Below are positions 8,301 to 15,243 of a stretch of 20,299 nt of DNA, piece by piece; the first letter of the stretch is position 1, and each line of letters begins with the position of its first letter. Location of the stretch: the IMG/VR virus record IMGVR_UViG_3300048013_000081, positions 1-20,299 of that record; one strand, 5' to 3'. Under the pieces are notes generated by a model, which did not search any database, had not been told where the DNA came from, and was given only the letters and a program-made list of their open reading frames with translations. Source of the DNA: a virus. The position numbers and the translations under genes are program-made.

Positions 8301-9773
8301 AGGTATTACAGCTGTTTGATCTCTTGGTATTTTGTTTATGCTATCTCCAAGCCTTGCAATTACATTACCTCCAGTAAGAGCAGAAATCCAATTATAATAT
8401 TCTTGTTCTCTTTGTTTTACAACTATTTTATACGAATAAGCCCAATCAAGTGCTTTTAAAGAAGCTACAGCCGCTGCAGAAAAAGATATTCTTAAAGCGT
8501 TAAATACACTAGTACTATTAGATTCACCAGCTGCAGCATCTACAAATACTGTATCATTACCTGTTGATGATAATATTACGGGTGATTGTCTTCCAAATTT
8601 ATCAGCTAATACAATACCAACTTGATATGTTCTTCTAGACTTAACAGACATAGATGTATCTAATGTAGCATATCTAGCAGAAGTTTCTCCTGTTCTTGTA
8701 ACACTAAATGATATATCTGGTATATCAAAGTTTTGTAAAAAATTACCATATACAAGTCTTCCTCCGGCTAACTCTTGTGATTTAGCTTTTTTAGGCACTG
8801 CATCAGAAACCCTTGTTAATTGGTCACCAGGTAATGTTTTAAAAGGATCTTGTGATTTATAAAAAAAGTTTACAGATGCCTCCGTAGTAATTGTTTTTTC
8901 TTCAACAACATATAGAGTTGATGAACCTGTTTCCTTATATATTAATTCTACACCAGTGATACCATAACCTGTTGGTGTTGATACTGCTAACTGCACAGAT
9001 TTAACTGCATTTACAAATGTTTCAATTTCTCCAAAATCAGATATTGAACTTGTATTAATTGTATCGGTATTCCCTAATCTTGAAAAACAAATAGGTGTAA
9101 ATGGTGCTAATACGCTGTACTCACCGTCTTCAAATTGGTAACGATATGAAAATCTTACAAGTTTATTTTCTAAAAAATTAGATGTAATTACCGCACCAGT
9201 TTCATCTGTATTTGATAATGCTAATATTTCAGCAGCTTCATATGGAGCAAATTTAGCTACAGACATAAGGTTATCAACTCCTGCACTAATATTATAATGG
9301 CCTTCTTCATTTCTTGCAGTATCTACATTTATTTTTCTTGGAGGATTTCTATCATCTGTAAAAAATAATAATGTATCAACAAGATTAACGCCTGTAATAG
9401 GAAATTCTGTATGAAAATTTAATGTATTTTCATTTACTAAAACTATTGATTTATTTGCTTTTTGGTTGTATTCAATTATTTGGTGTTGCTTTGAGCTACT
9501 ATTTGAATGATCATAACTATTATTATTAGTAATAAAATAATAAATTTTTTCGTTACCGTTATCTCTTAAACTGCCAATAACTTTAGCTCCACTTATAGAT
9601 GTAGATACTATTTCTTTATTACCTAAAAGATTTTCAACAGCGCCCATATCAGAGCCTTCTGATTTACTTACGTTTATATTTAAAGCTTCGCGATATTCTC
9701 CAGCTTGGACAAGTCTATCGTCCACGTCTCGATTCATTCGGCTTGCATTGAATAGCCTTTTAATTTCTGGCAT
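5367..9773 (-). CDS. Tail nozzle/tubular protein B-like, with cupredoxin-like and BACON-like C-terminal domains
   Basis: The 1468-residue protein is the largest complete product here. Residues 1-55 (NRDVDDRLVQAGEYREALN, then a Gly/Asn turn) are the opening strand of a T7 gp12 / P22 gp10-type beta-propeller tail protein, comparable to the muzzle protein of crAss-like phages. The propeller-like part runs to about 880 and includes the conserved-looking YFTDKNRGSVLRLSQNGI near 746-763. From about 930 onward come tandem beta-rich Ig-like modules, very Thr/Ser/Val-rich. One of these (about 1108-1205) is cupredoxin-like and the last (about 1381-1468) is BACON-like. In the virion it should close the portal-tail channel and carry exposed domains at the tip. 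It follows the 307-residue adaptor by three bases. The tail role is well supported by position, size and N-terminus; family assignment is from memory of motifs. Confidence 0.8.
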   Translation of the reverse strand: MPEIKRLFNASRMNRDVDDRLVQAGEYREALNINVSKSEGSDMGAVENLLGNKEIVSTSISGAKVIGSLRDNGNEKIYYFITNNNSYDHSNSSSKQHQIIEYNQKANKSIVLVNENTLNFHTEFPITGVNLVDTLLFFTDDRNPPRKINVDTARNEEGHYNISAGVDNLMSVAKFAPYEAAEILALSNTDETGAVITSNFLENKLVRFSYRYQFEDGEYSVLAPFTPICFSRLGNTDTINTSSISDFGEIETFVNAVKSVQLAVSTPTGYGITGVELIYKETGSSTLYVVEEKTITTEASVNFFYKSQDPFKTLPGDQLTRVSDAVPKKAKSQELAGGRLVYGNFLQNFDIPDISFSVTRTGETSARYATLDTSMSVKSRRTYQVGIVLADKFGRQSPVILSSTGNDTVFVDAAAGESNSTSVFNALRISFSAAAVASLKALDWAYSYKIVVKQREQEYYNWISALTGGNVIARLGDSINKIPRDQTAVIPPSTSASISPCNVSVYPKVLNGVNQTTSSLTKIQSINNPAGTANVPTVTDSGSAITSGVSVYETEPVESDLDIFFETSTGGLISVLNNAGATIDIRFFNCYLLNFTSGTHIEINRLRAGFNEKAFDVGVRAYVVKENFAEERRFNTLIHSSGLFNSRTNVNYINQFNEAEGGLTISLDPQDGSVQKLYADDTQIVVFQEDKLSRSPINKDFIYSAEGGAVPVTSNTQFLGTIAPYAGDFGISKNPESFAAYGYARYFTDKNRGSVLRLSQNGIVDISNSGMSDFFRDALSHATQVIGSYDEYHGLYNLTIIGDCYDSETDTNIATASDGYFTVSFDENAKGWTSFKSFKQESGLTLNNKYYTFNSGKLYEHNSEDVNRNSFYGAASADSYIEPILNDGPSLVKTFNNISYEGTSGWELDFLRTDLSDIGVVPTNANCFDISLQILRANTTVGANTLITGERVARAKQGETITWAVFVEPKNADFKFNVASDVTLTYSGSQTVNITNPTAIVDGKLVFNISYTVGTSNQTIELAVGGTGASLAFTVALLSISVGDSVSDAAVTPTLVELAAGATSQDIIVAPVNTHFINPYNIAVGTSSLNSLNTGAITGTETIPVKVVAYSAGNKYTLDGIRQDNIALTIGKTYIFDQSDSSNSGHPLRFSTTPNGTHGGGTEYTTGVTTTSNQTQIVVTSTTPSLLYYYCSSHSGMGGNIITTPLPYTRQTNQITYNVPVTMPSAATNENMTFSGSGTTLYTLTWATPSVGTLTVPSGNSVGNAYTISPYVSENQRTATLRKDVTGTTKVMLPSSYAVAYNTEDTAITEITTFTSAYTQDYYQASIVLPKIYENTTATATITGSGEVTAAMGTITGTHTFAATGNNNLVIGDVAGEKANIAVRVEPDKDWIYLAAATTQGTAINPTSSGVLLIDPDDITIYGGNYPFTINVADNTTGSSRTGTVVISKQNSRVTGVSSHTINITQSA
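5370..5633 (-). other. BACON-like domain at the C-terminus of the tail nozzle protein
   Basis: Residues 1381-1468 of the 1468-residue protein show the features of BACON domains: an early strand ending in a Trp (EPDKDW, W1391), then a strand-loop reaching the NVADNTTGSSRTGTVVI stretch, and a final TINITQ strand at the very end. The N-x-x-G-x-x-R-T-G-T turn and terminal ITQ are the hallmarks. BACON domains are common in Bacteroidota surface proteins and have been reported in crAssphage. A glycan- or surface-binding role is inferred. Confidence 0.55.
6159..6452 (-). other. Cupredoxin-like (type-1 copper) domain inside the tail nozzle protein
   Basis: Residues about 1108-1205 read as a plastocyanin-type beta sandwich: the strand NIALTIGKTYIFDQSD, then SGHPLRF carrying H1146, then a Gly/Thr-rich loop, then LLYYYCSSHSGMGG carrying C1191, H1194 and M1197. 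Cys-x2-His-x2-Met is the ligand spacing of amicyanin, and the upstream His lies 45 residues before the Cys. All four type-1 copper ligands are present. Segments of this kind occur in other marine phage structural proteins to my recollection. Copper binding itself is inferred. Confidence 0.65.
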
Positions 9774-9776
9774 ATT

Positions 9777-10700
9777 TTAATGTTTAATCCACTTAGATTT
9801 ACCTCTTAATACTTGCGCCATTTCTTCAATTTTCATATTAGAAAGACGTATTTTTGCATTACGCATTTTAGCACTTGCTTCTTTTTTGTATAAACCTGAT
9901 GCTCCTGCGCTTGCACTTCTAAGTTTAGCTAAATTATATAATATATTTGCATAAATTGCATCTTCAGCTAATTTAGGTATAAGTACGTTATCAAAGTCAT
10001 TATTATCTCCAATACCGTCTGATATATATCTTAGTATTATTATACTTCCTTGTTTAAATGAAGAATCAAAAAATATTTTACCTGTTTCTAAATCAAGTAC
10101 ATAACTACCATTAAAATTTTGATTTTGTGGTTCGCTACCATATCTTCTTCCAAAATAGCTATAATCATCATTATTATAATATCCATTATAATAGTCAGCA
10201 GCTTCTTCTGCAGTTAATACTTTATTAGTGCTTTGAAAACGTTCTAATGTATCAGATGTTTCTTTAAAAACTACACGCCCATCATTATCATATAAATATT
10301 TATAATCTTCATCTTGTGTTACAGCTCTTGTGGCTTTAGTAGCCCTACTTGGCTGTATTGTTTTTAAATTTCCAAGACTATCTAAAAAAGATATATTTAC
10401 ATAATTTACATAATCAGAGGGTAATGACATTTGCAACGTGCTATTAAGTTCTACTTCAATAGTTTTTTCAGCATGTAAAATATCATAACTAAATTCTTGT
10501 ACAGATCTTTGGGCCCAAAAAGCTACTTCATATCTAGGCACTTTTGATAATATTTTACCATCGCCTATATAAGCAATAATAAAATTATTTATTACATCAT
10601 TAAGATTAACCCTACTATAATACCCTGGTATTGCTAATCCTGTACCTCCGTCTAAAGCGGAATAATTATCTACGTCTAAAGGTCTTCTTGATATTGCCAT
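9777..10700 (-). CDS. Head-tail adaptor / tail tubular protein A-like, 307 aa
   Basis: A connector candidate that lies directly before the nozzle protein, as T7 gp11 lies before gp12. Residues 34-75 are a helical segment (LNDVINNFIIAYIGDG, then VAFWAQRSVQEFSYDIL). These are followed by strands and the LPSDYVNYVNISFLDSLGNLK stretch (93-113), typical of adaptor proteins of the gp11/gp4 type. Residues 170-187 are an unusual Tyr/Asn-rich loop. SYVLDLETGKIFFDSS (199-214) and GSIIILRYISDG (218-229) form a beta section. Residues 240-300 are a long helix (AEDAIYANILYNLAKL) ending in the basic RGKSKWIKH tail. Its ATG overlaps the stop of the 257-residue gene as TAATG, and its stop lies three bases before the next ATG, so the three are surely co-translated. 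Exact family not verified. Confidence 0.65.
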   Translation of the reverse strand: MAISRRPLDVDNYSALDGGTGLAIPGYYSRVNLNDVINNFIIAYIGDGKILSKVPRYEVAFWAQRSVQEFSYDILHAEKTIEVELNSTLQMSLPSDYVNYVNISFLDSLGNLKTIQPSRATKATRAVTQDEDYKYLYDNDGRVVFKETSDTLERFQSTNKVLTAEEAADYYNGYYNNDDYSYFGRRYGSEPQNQNFNGSYVLDLETGKIFFDSSFKQGSIIILRYISDGIGDNNDFDNVLIPKLAEDAIYANILYNLAKLRSASAGASGLYKKEASAKMRNAKIRLSNMKIEEMAQVLRGKSKWIKH

Positions 10701-11473
10701 TATTGTTCAGTTGCTTGAAGTTGTTGATCTTTACCTTGTCCAAAGCCAGATACATCAGGTTGCTTTATAACAACACCTGCATAAGAAAGTATTTTTGCTA
10801 CCAGTGCATGTTTTTCAGAAGGATGCAATCTAAAATTATATGATTTAGCAGTTGCATTATAGTCATCTGTAGCTGGATCAAAAACAGTAGTATCATATAT
10901 AGGTTCGTTTGGAACGCCCGCTGCTATTTGTGAAGCTGTTGGCATTAAATAACCCCATTTTGGTTTTTCAGGTGTTTTTATATAATCAATATCAACATCT
11001 GAAGTAATAGTATCTGGATATAATCTAATACCAGTTTCTCCTACTAAAGTAAAAACTGGCTGAGTTGAAACAGGAGAAGTTAATGGAGATAAATTTATAT
11101 AGCGAGCTTCTTCATGAGAAACATAATCTGCTGTGCTTATCTGTGTTACAGAATCTACTGTGTTGCTTACATTTACAACCCCTAACCTATAAAAGTTTGT
11201 AGGAAATTGAAATATATTACCTGATTTAGTTAAACTAATATTAGCATAAAATACATTTATTTTTTCTGATGTATTTAATACTGGATCTGCAAAATCACTT
11301 TGTAAATTTGCATTAAGCTCATATCCAGACTCTCTAGCAAAATAGCTTTCAAATATTTCATTTTGAGCTTGATCGGCTAATCTATTAAACTCTTCAGGAG
11401 TTATATAGCCTCTATTGTCTTTATTAGTTATAACTAAAACGGTCTGATAAACGTCATTTATATTTATAGCCAT
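10700..11473 (-). CDS. Head-completion/connector protein candidate, 257 aa
   Basis: An N-terminal helical pair RGYITPEEFNRLADQAQNEI (21-40), then FESYFARESG, is of a type I have seen in structural genes of flavobacterial and crAss-like podoviruses. It is followed by a beta-rich middle (NISLTKSGNIFQFPTNFYRLG at about 78-98, with VGETGIRLYPDTITSDVDIDYI further on). A late segment carries FRLHPSEKHALVAKILSYAGVVIKQPDV. The Gln-rich end is disordered-looking. The gene sits between the unidentified 255-residue gene and the 307-residue adaptor, where podoviruses encode ring or adaptor proteins that join portal to tail. It overlaps the next gene at TAATG. A 20-base A/T-rich leader separates its ATG from an upstream hairpin. 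The ring/adaptor role is inferred; a tail-tube subunit is the alternative. Confidence 0.6.
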   Translation of the reverse strand: MAININDVYQTVLVITNKDNRGYITPEEFNRLADQAQNEIFESYFARESGYELNANLQSDFADPVLNTSEKINVFYANISLTKSGNIFQFPTNFYRLGVVNVSNTVDSVTQISTADYVSHEEARYINLSPLTSPVSTQPVFTLVGETGIRLYPDTITSDVDIDYIKTPEKPKWGYLMPTASQIAAGVPNEPIYDTTVFDPATDDYNATAKSYNFRLHPSEKHALVAKILSYAGVVIKQPDVSGFGQGKDQQLQATEQ

Positions 11474-11493
11474 TATTTTAATTTTAAATTAGT

Positions 11494-11524
11494 TGATATA
11501 GGGCTAATTTCTTGCCCCATATCA
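11494..11524 (-). promoter_or_regulatory. RNA hairpin between the 255-aa and 257-aa genes
   Basis: In the minus-strand transcript the sequence TGATATGGGGC, a 9-base loop, then GCCCTATATCA, forms an 11-base-pair stem with one G-U pair. In the plus-strand RNA the same position would be an A-C mismatch, so the structure is best in the transcribed direction. It starts 7 bases after the TAA of the 255-residue gene and ends 20 bases before the ATG of the 257-residue gene. No U-run follows, so it is more likely an mRNA processing or stabilising element than a strong terminator. Confidence 0.5.
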
Positions 11525-11530
11525 TTTGTA

Positions 11531-12298
11531 TTACGATAATTTTTTTGTAATAGATTTCATTAAATCAACACCTTCATCTGTTTTAAAATACTGTGCTAAA
11601 GCAGCATATGGATGTTGGTCAAAAGGAACTGTCATTACTTTTTTACCGTTAGCAAATTTAAATACTGTGTTGTCATCGGTTAATTGTAATATACCAACTT
11701 CAACCGCTCTATTTGCTAAGTTTCTTAATTTTATATCTTCATCTTTCGATAATTCAATAAAAAGTTCAGGATCACTTTTTGCAAAATTATAAGCATCTCT
11801 TTTTAATTCTTTAGAAGACAATGTAGCAACAGTAGATCCTAATTCTGTTCTCATTATTGCTTCTAAATGTTCTATATCTAATGTTCTTACTAGATTTAAT
11901 GCTTCTAATTCAAATTCTATATTATCAACTTCGTCTTTTGCAATTACTTCTTCATCAATTTCTTCCCATAACTCTCCAGCTTTTGGATGATATAATGATA
12001 AAAGTTTTTGTAAAGATTGTTGTTGTCTAGGCACTTCTAAAACACCGTCTAAAAAAACTATATGTGCAAGAGTTGCATTACCTTTTTGTTCATCTACAAA
12101 TAATGATTTTTGATTACTTGCATATCTTAATTCTCTTTGCTCGCCTGATTCTTCATCAAACCATAATAAAGGTTTTCTTTGAGTGTGCTTAGATTGTATA
12201 GTCCAGCTAAGAGGAGATCTTCCGCTTGCTAGAATATATGTTCTGTCTTTTATTTGCCAATTTTTTTCAATTTTTGGCGCTTTAGTCTTTGTTTCCAT
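11531..12298 (-). CDS. Unidentified 255-aa protein directly after the capsid gene
   Basis: I do not recognise this protein. The first 15 residues are basic (METKTKAPKIEKNW). Residues 19-90 are beta-rich (RTYILASGRSPLSWTIQ; KPLLWFDEESGEQRELRYA; IVFLDGVLEV). Residues 92-150 are acidic helix (LWEEIDEEVIAKDEVDNIEF). Residues 165-200 are another helix. Residues 203-255 form a strand pair (GILQLTDDNTVFKFANGKKVM) and a final helix (YAALAQYFKTDEGVDLMKSI). Its position between capsid and connector genes would suit a head decoration, completion or cargo protein. It is the only gene in the operon flanked on both sides by RNA hairpins (12326-12351 upstream, 11494-11524 downstream), suggesting its expression is set apart from the abundant capsid message. 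Role unknown. Confidence 0.6.
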   Translation of the reverse strand: METKTKAPKIEKNWQIKDRTYILASGRSPLSWTIQSKHTQRKPLLWFDEESGEQRELRYASNQKSLFVDEQKGNATLAHIVFLDGVLEVPRQQQSLQKLLSLYHPKAGELWEEIDEEVIAKDEVDNIEFELEALNLVRTLDIEHLEAIMRTELGSTVATLSSKELKRDAYNFAKSDPELFIELSKDEDIKLRNLANRAVEVGILQLTDDNTVFKFANGKKVMTVPFDQHPYAALAQYFKTDEGVDLMKSITKKLS

Positions 12299-12325
12299 AA
12301 TATAATATAATAAGATTAATAAGAA

Positions 12326-12351
12326 TTACCCCCGATAAAACACGGGGGTAA
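12326..12351 (-). terminator. Rho-independent terminator/attenuator after the major capsid gene
   Basis: In minus-strand RNA a 9-base-pair stem (TTACCCCCG with CGGGGGTAA) closes an 8-base loop (TGTTTTAT) and is followed by TTCTTATTAATCTTATT, six T in the first eight bases. It begins 14 bases after the capsid TAA. The GC-rich stem stands out in very AT-rich surroundings. The opposite strand lacks a T-run after the stem, so the orientation is minus. It probably ends most capsid transcripts and lets a fraction read through to the tail genes. Confidence 0.75.
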
Positions 12352-12365
12352 AACTTATATAAATA

Positions 12366-13901
12366 TTAAGCGTCTTTGAATAATACAAAATTGTTTGCAC
12401 CCTGAACGATTAAACATCTTTCAGATAAATAGTGCATTCTCATTTCGTCAATTGGAGAACTTGATGGTCCACCAACAGATCCAGTAACCCAAGACTTGTT
12501 TTTTCTATTTTCAGTCTCAGAAGCTCTATATCTAATGTGTAAAAATGGTCTTTTGATGTTTGAACCAAGAACTTGGTCATAAACCGTAGAAGTACCAGCA
12601 GGCACTAATACACCTTCAACATCACCAAAACCTCCTCTTGTAGAAAAGTCATTTAAGTATTTCCAGTCAGTTTTATAGAAGTCATAAGAACCTCTTCTGT
12701 ATCCAGAAAATCCTAAAGTTAATGCCATATCCTCGCTGTTGTTAAATACTCCAAAAGATGTACCTCCAGAATATCCACCATTTTGTTGTGCAAGAATATC
12801 GTCAATTTCTAAAGAAAGATTCCTATCTAAGAAAAGCATGTTTTCTTCAATAGCACCTTGCTTGTCTAGCTGAGTTAAAACAGCATCAAAATCAGTTAAG
12901 GCACCACCACCACCACCAGCTTGTGCACCAAAGCCTGAATATACATTTCCTCTTGCTTCAATAGCTTCAAAGAAACCTTCAGTACCTCTAGCAGTTGCTG
13001 TAAGTGAAGAATCATAAAAATCTAAAGTTGCACCAGTGTTTAATTGTTTAACACCTTCAACCATAGTCATTTCCATATAATCTTCCCAACGTAATCTATT
13101 TTCGTGTTCAGATTTTAAGTACCATAAATATCCACTAGCTCCATTTTCAGAAGTAACTTCAATCCAGCCAATCTGTGCAGTATCAGAACCACTAATAGAA
13201 TAGTGCTCTTTTAAAATTACAGGACTGTTTTTAAATGTAGCATAGCTAGGATCTAATTTTTCAGTAAAGTTAGAAGACCCTTTTGCAAATTCAGAACCAT
13301 AAGCAAGTGCAGTAAATCTTTGTGCATTTGTAATAGCAGGAGCACCACCATAAGCTTTGACTTGGAAATATTGTCCACTAACATTAGTAACAATACCTTT
13401 AATCATAGCACCAGTTCCTCCAATTGCAGATGTTGCGCTTGTTTGAGCTTGAATCATAACTGTTTGACCTTTTCTAAAGTTGACAGCTGTTGTACCCTGT
13501 GAAGTAACACCTAAGCTAGTTGGTTGAGCTGTTGGTACAAAAAAGTTTCCAACACTACCACCTGTAGTTACTGCAGAAGCAGTTCCTGGAGTTGTACCAC
13601 TAGTAGGCATAGTTCCAGCATTACTTAAATAAACGATATTTGCATATCTTGTGTGCAATCTACCTTGCTCAGTCCAAATAATTTGATCTGAAGTAGAAGG
13701 CATCTCCGCAGATACCATACGTAAGAAAGAACCGATAGATCTGTTTCCATATCTTTCAACTTCTTGTTCGTATACATCTGGTAAAAATTGTTGAGCCCAC
13801 TGATTAAAACTTGAATCAGTGAAATCGATATAGTTCCCTGAATATAGTGCCTTAGTTTGAGTTGGTTGTAAGGCAGCGGGAACACCACTTGTAAAAGCCA
13901 T
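12366..13901 (-). CDS. Major capsid protein, 511 aa
   Basis: The shell subunit of the head. The N-terminus (residues 19-61: LYSGNYIDFTDSSFNQWAQQ, then VERYGNRSIGSFL) and the MPSTSDQIIWTEQGRLHTRY stretch (67-86) match my memory of crAss-like/marine podovirus capsid proteins; the HK97 fold is expected. A Ser/Thr/Gly/Ala-rich segment (about 95-165) probably forms an exposed domain. A polyglycine loop (GAQAGGGGG, followed by ALTDFDAVLTQLDKQG) and the FLDRNLSLEIDDILAQ helix lie in the middle. The end contains SERCLIVQGANNFVLFKDA. It lies between scaffold and head-completion genes and has its own terminator, as expected for the most abundant virion protein. The ATG at 13901 follows an A/T-only leader (TTAAAATATG) with no Shine-Dalgarno. 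Confidence 0.85.
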   Translation of the reverse strand: MAFTSGVPAALQPTQTKALYSGNYIDFTDSSFNQWAQQFLPDVYEQEVERYGNRSIGSFLRMVSAEMPSTSDQIIWTEQGRLHTRYANIVYLSNAGTMPTSGTTPGTASAVTTGGSVGNFFVPTAQPTSLGVTSQGTTAVNFRKGQTVMIQAQTSATSAIGGTGAMIKGIVTNVSGQYFQVKAYGGAPAITNAQRFTALAYGSEFAKGSSNFTEKLDPSYATFKNSPVILKEHYSISGSDTAQIGWIEVTSENGASGYLWYLKSEHENRLRWEDYMEMTMVEGVKQLNTGATLDFYDSSLTATARGTEGFFEAIEARGNVYSGFGAQAGGGGGALTDFDAVLTQLDKQGAIEENMLFLDRNLSLEIDDILAQQNGGYSGGTSFGVFNNSEDMALTLGFSGYRRGSYDFYKTDWKYLNDFSTRGGFGDVEGVLVPAGTSTVYDQVLGSNIKRPFLHIRYRASETENRKNKSWVTGSVGGPSSSPIDEMRMHYLSERCLIVQGANNFVLFKDA

Positions 13902-13924
13902 ATTTTAAAATTTTTAAGTTGTTA

Positions 13925-15214
13925 TTATTGTTTAAATTTAATGCGCAACTTATCCGAAGAATTACCTGAAACAACTCTAATTTTATCGCCTGAAGATGTA
14001 GTAACTACAGAATTATCTGTCCGAGGAGTCATGTCAATATTATTAGCTTTTTTAGCAGCTTCTTTTATAGCGTCGGCACGGCCTTGCTCATAGAAGTGAT
14101 TAGCTATTTTATCAGCATTTCGTCCTGCAAATAATGCTTTATGATAATCATTAGCATTACCTAAAGTTCCATCTTCAGCAACATATTCATTAATGAAGTT
14201 TTTCAAATCTGACTGGTGTTTTTTTACATTTTCTGTATTGTCTATTTTAAATCGATATTTGTTTTCACCAACCTGAAAATCAAAACCTTTGAAATCTTTA
14301 TTGAAAACTTTTTCTGTTCGATCTAAAAATACTTTTTGTTGCTTTGACCAATCTTCTTGTTCTTGTTGCTTATTATTATAATACTCCATTGCTTTAATAT
14401 ACTTAGGATCAATATCTTGTTGCTTTCTTAACTTAAGATCTGCATAATATTGTTTCTTAGAATTATCAAAATGCTTTTGGGCATTATAAAGTTCTTCTTT
14501 AAAAGCTAATTTTTTAGCTTTTATATCTGTTGGTTCATCTGTTTCTTCATCATATGAAAAATTTTTATTCATTAAAAAACTTAAATCTTCAGAATCAAGA
14601 TGAGGTTTTGTAGACTTATAATATTCTCTTAAAAGAGATACGTTGTCCATTGATGAAAAGTCCTTATTAAGATTAACATAATCTTCAAGACTACCACCAG
14701 TTTCTTTCATAAACTTTATAAGATTGTCTACATTTTCTGGAAGCTCTTGTGTTTTAGCTTCCGGTAATATTTCTTTTTGTTCCTGTACGGGCTCGGGCTC
14801 TTTAATGCTTGTATCTACTCGTGCTTCGTCAGTTGTATTTTTTTCATTTGTAACAAGTTCTAAAGGCGATTCTATTTCTTTCTTCGGTTCTTCTTTGTTA
14901 CTCGTATTTTCTTTTTCTTGTTTATTTTTTCCGGCAGGCTCTTCAAGCTTTTCTTTGTTTTCTTTTTGAACCTTTTCGCTAGTTTCGGATCCGTCGCGTA
15001 CAGATACCTCATTTGTGCTTTGCTTTTGAATGGCATCTTCTTTTGGTTTTTGTGGTTTATCTAAATTTACTTTATAAACACCATCAGGTTGCAAACCATA
15101 ATTAGGGCTTACTTCCCCTTCTTTTACAGCTGTTTCTAAAACAGCGGCTTCTTTTTCTTGTGGTGAAGTTTCTTTTTTGTCTTCAACCGCTTTAACTTGT
15201 ACTTGTTCTTCCAT
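13925..15214 (-). CDS. Capsid scaffolding protein, 429 aa
   Basis: It directs capsid assembly and is expected to leave the shell. Residues 1-160 are low-complexity, dominated by Glu, Lys, Gln, Pro, Thr and Ser, and are surely disordered. Residues 161-225 form a compact unit (NLIKFMKETGGSLEDYVNLN, then SLLREYYKSTKPHLDSEDLSFLM) of a kind I recall from phage scaffolds of flavobacterial and marine podoviruses. Residues 230-310 are long charged helices (coiled coil likely). Residues 311-345 are a small beta/helix element. The C-terminus is basic (GDKIRVV, then SDKLRIKFKQ), as in scaffolds that bind coat protein through a basic tail. It lies between portal and capsid genes, the classic scaffold slot. 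No protease domain was seen, so proteolytic removal is not indicated. The family is inferred from position and composition. Confidence 0.75.
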   Translation of the reverse strand: MEEQVQVKAVEDKKETSPQEKEAAVLETAVKEGEVSPNYGLQPDGVYKVNLDKPQKPKEDAIQKQSTNEVSVRDGSETSEKVQKENKEKLEEPAGKNKQEKENTSNKEEPKKEIESPLELVTNEKNTTDEARVDTSIKEPEPVQEQKEILPEAKTQELPENVDNLIKFMKETGGSLEDYVNLNKDFSSMDNVSLLREYYKSTKPHLDSEDLSFLMNKNFSYDEETDEPTDIKAKKLAFKEELYNAQKHFDNSKKQYYADLKLRKQQDIDPKYIKAMEYYNNKQQEQEDWSKQQKVFLDRTEKVFNKDFKGFDFQVGENKYRFKIDNTENVKKHQSDLKNFINEYVAEDGTLGNANDYHKALFAGRNADKIANHFYEQGRADAIKEAAKKANNIDMTPRTDNSVVTTSSGDKIRVVSGNSSDKLRIKFKQ

Positions 15215-15243
15215 AATATATAATAAAATAATTAAACTATTGT

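Noticed and set aside
12352-12365. Possible terminator for plus-strand transcription at the capsid hairpin
   Set aside because: No T-run follows the stem in the plus direction, and no plus-strand gene ends there.
13625-13888. An 87-codon minus-strand frame inside the capsid gene
   Set aside because: It lies fully within the capsid coding frame; no motif and no separate start context.
15215-15243. Possible promoter in the A/T-only spacer between portal and scaffold genes
   Set aside because: Being A/T-rich is expected here; no TTTG/TAnnTTTG pair of the Bacteroidota type could be seen, and the spacer is only 29 bases.
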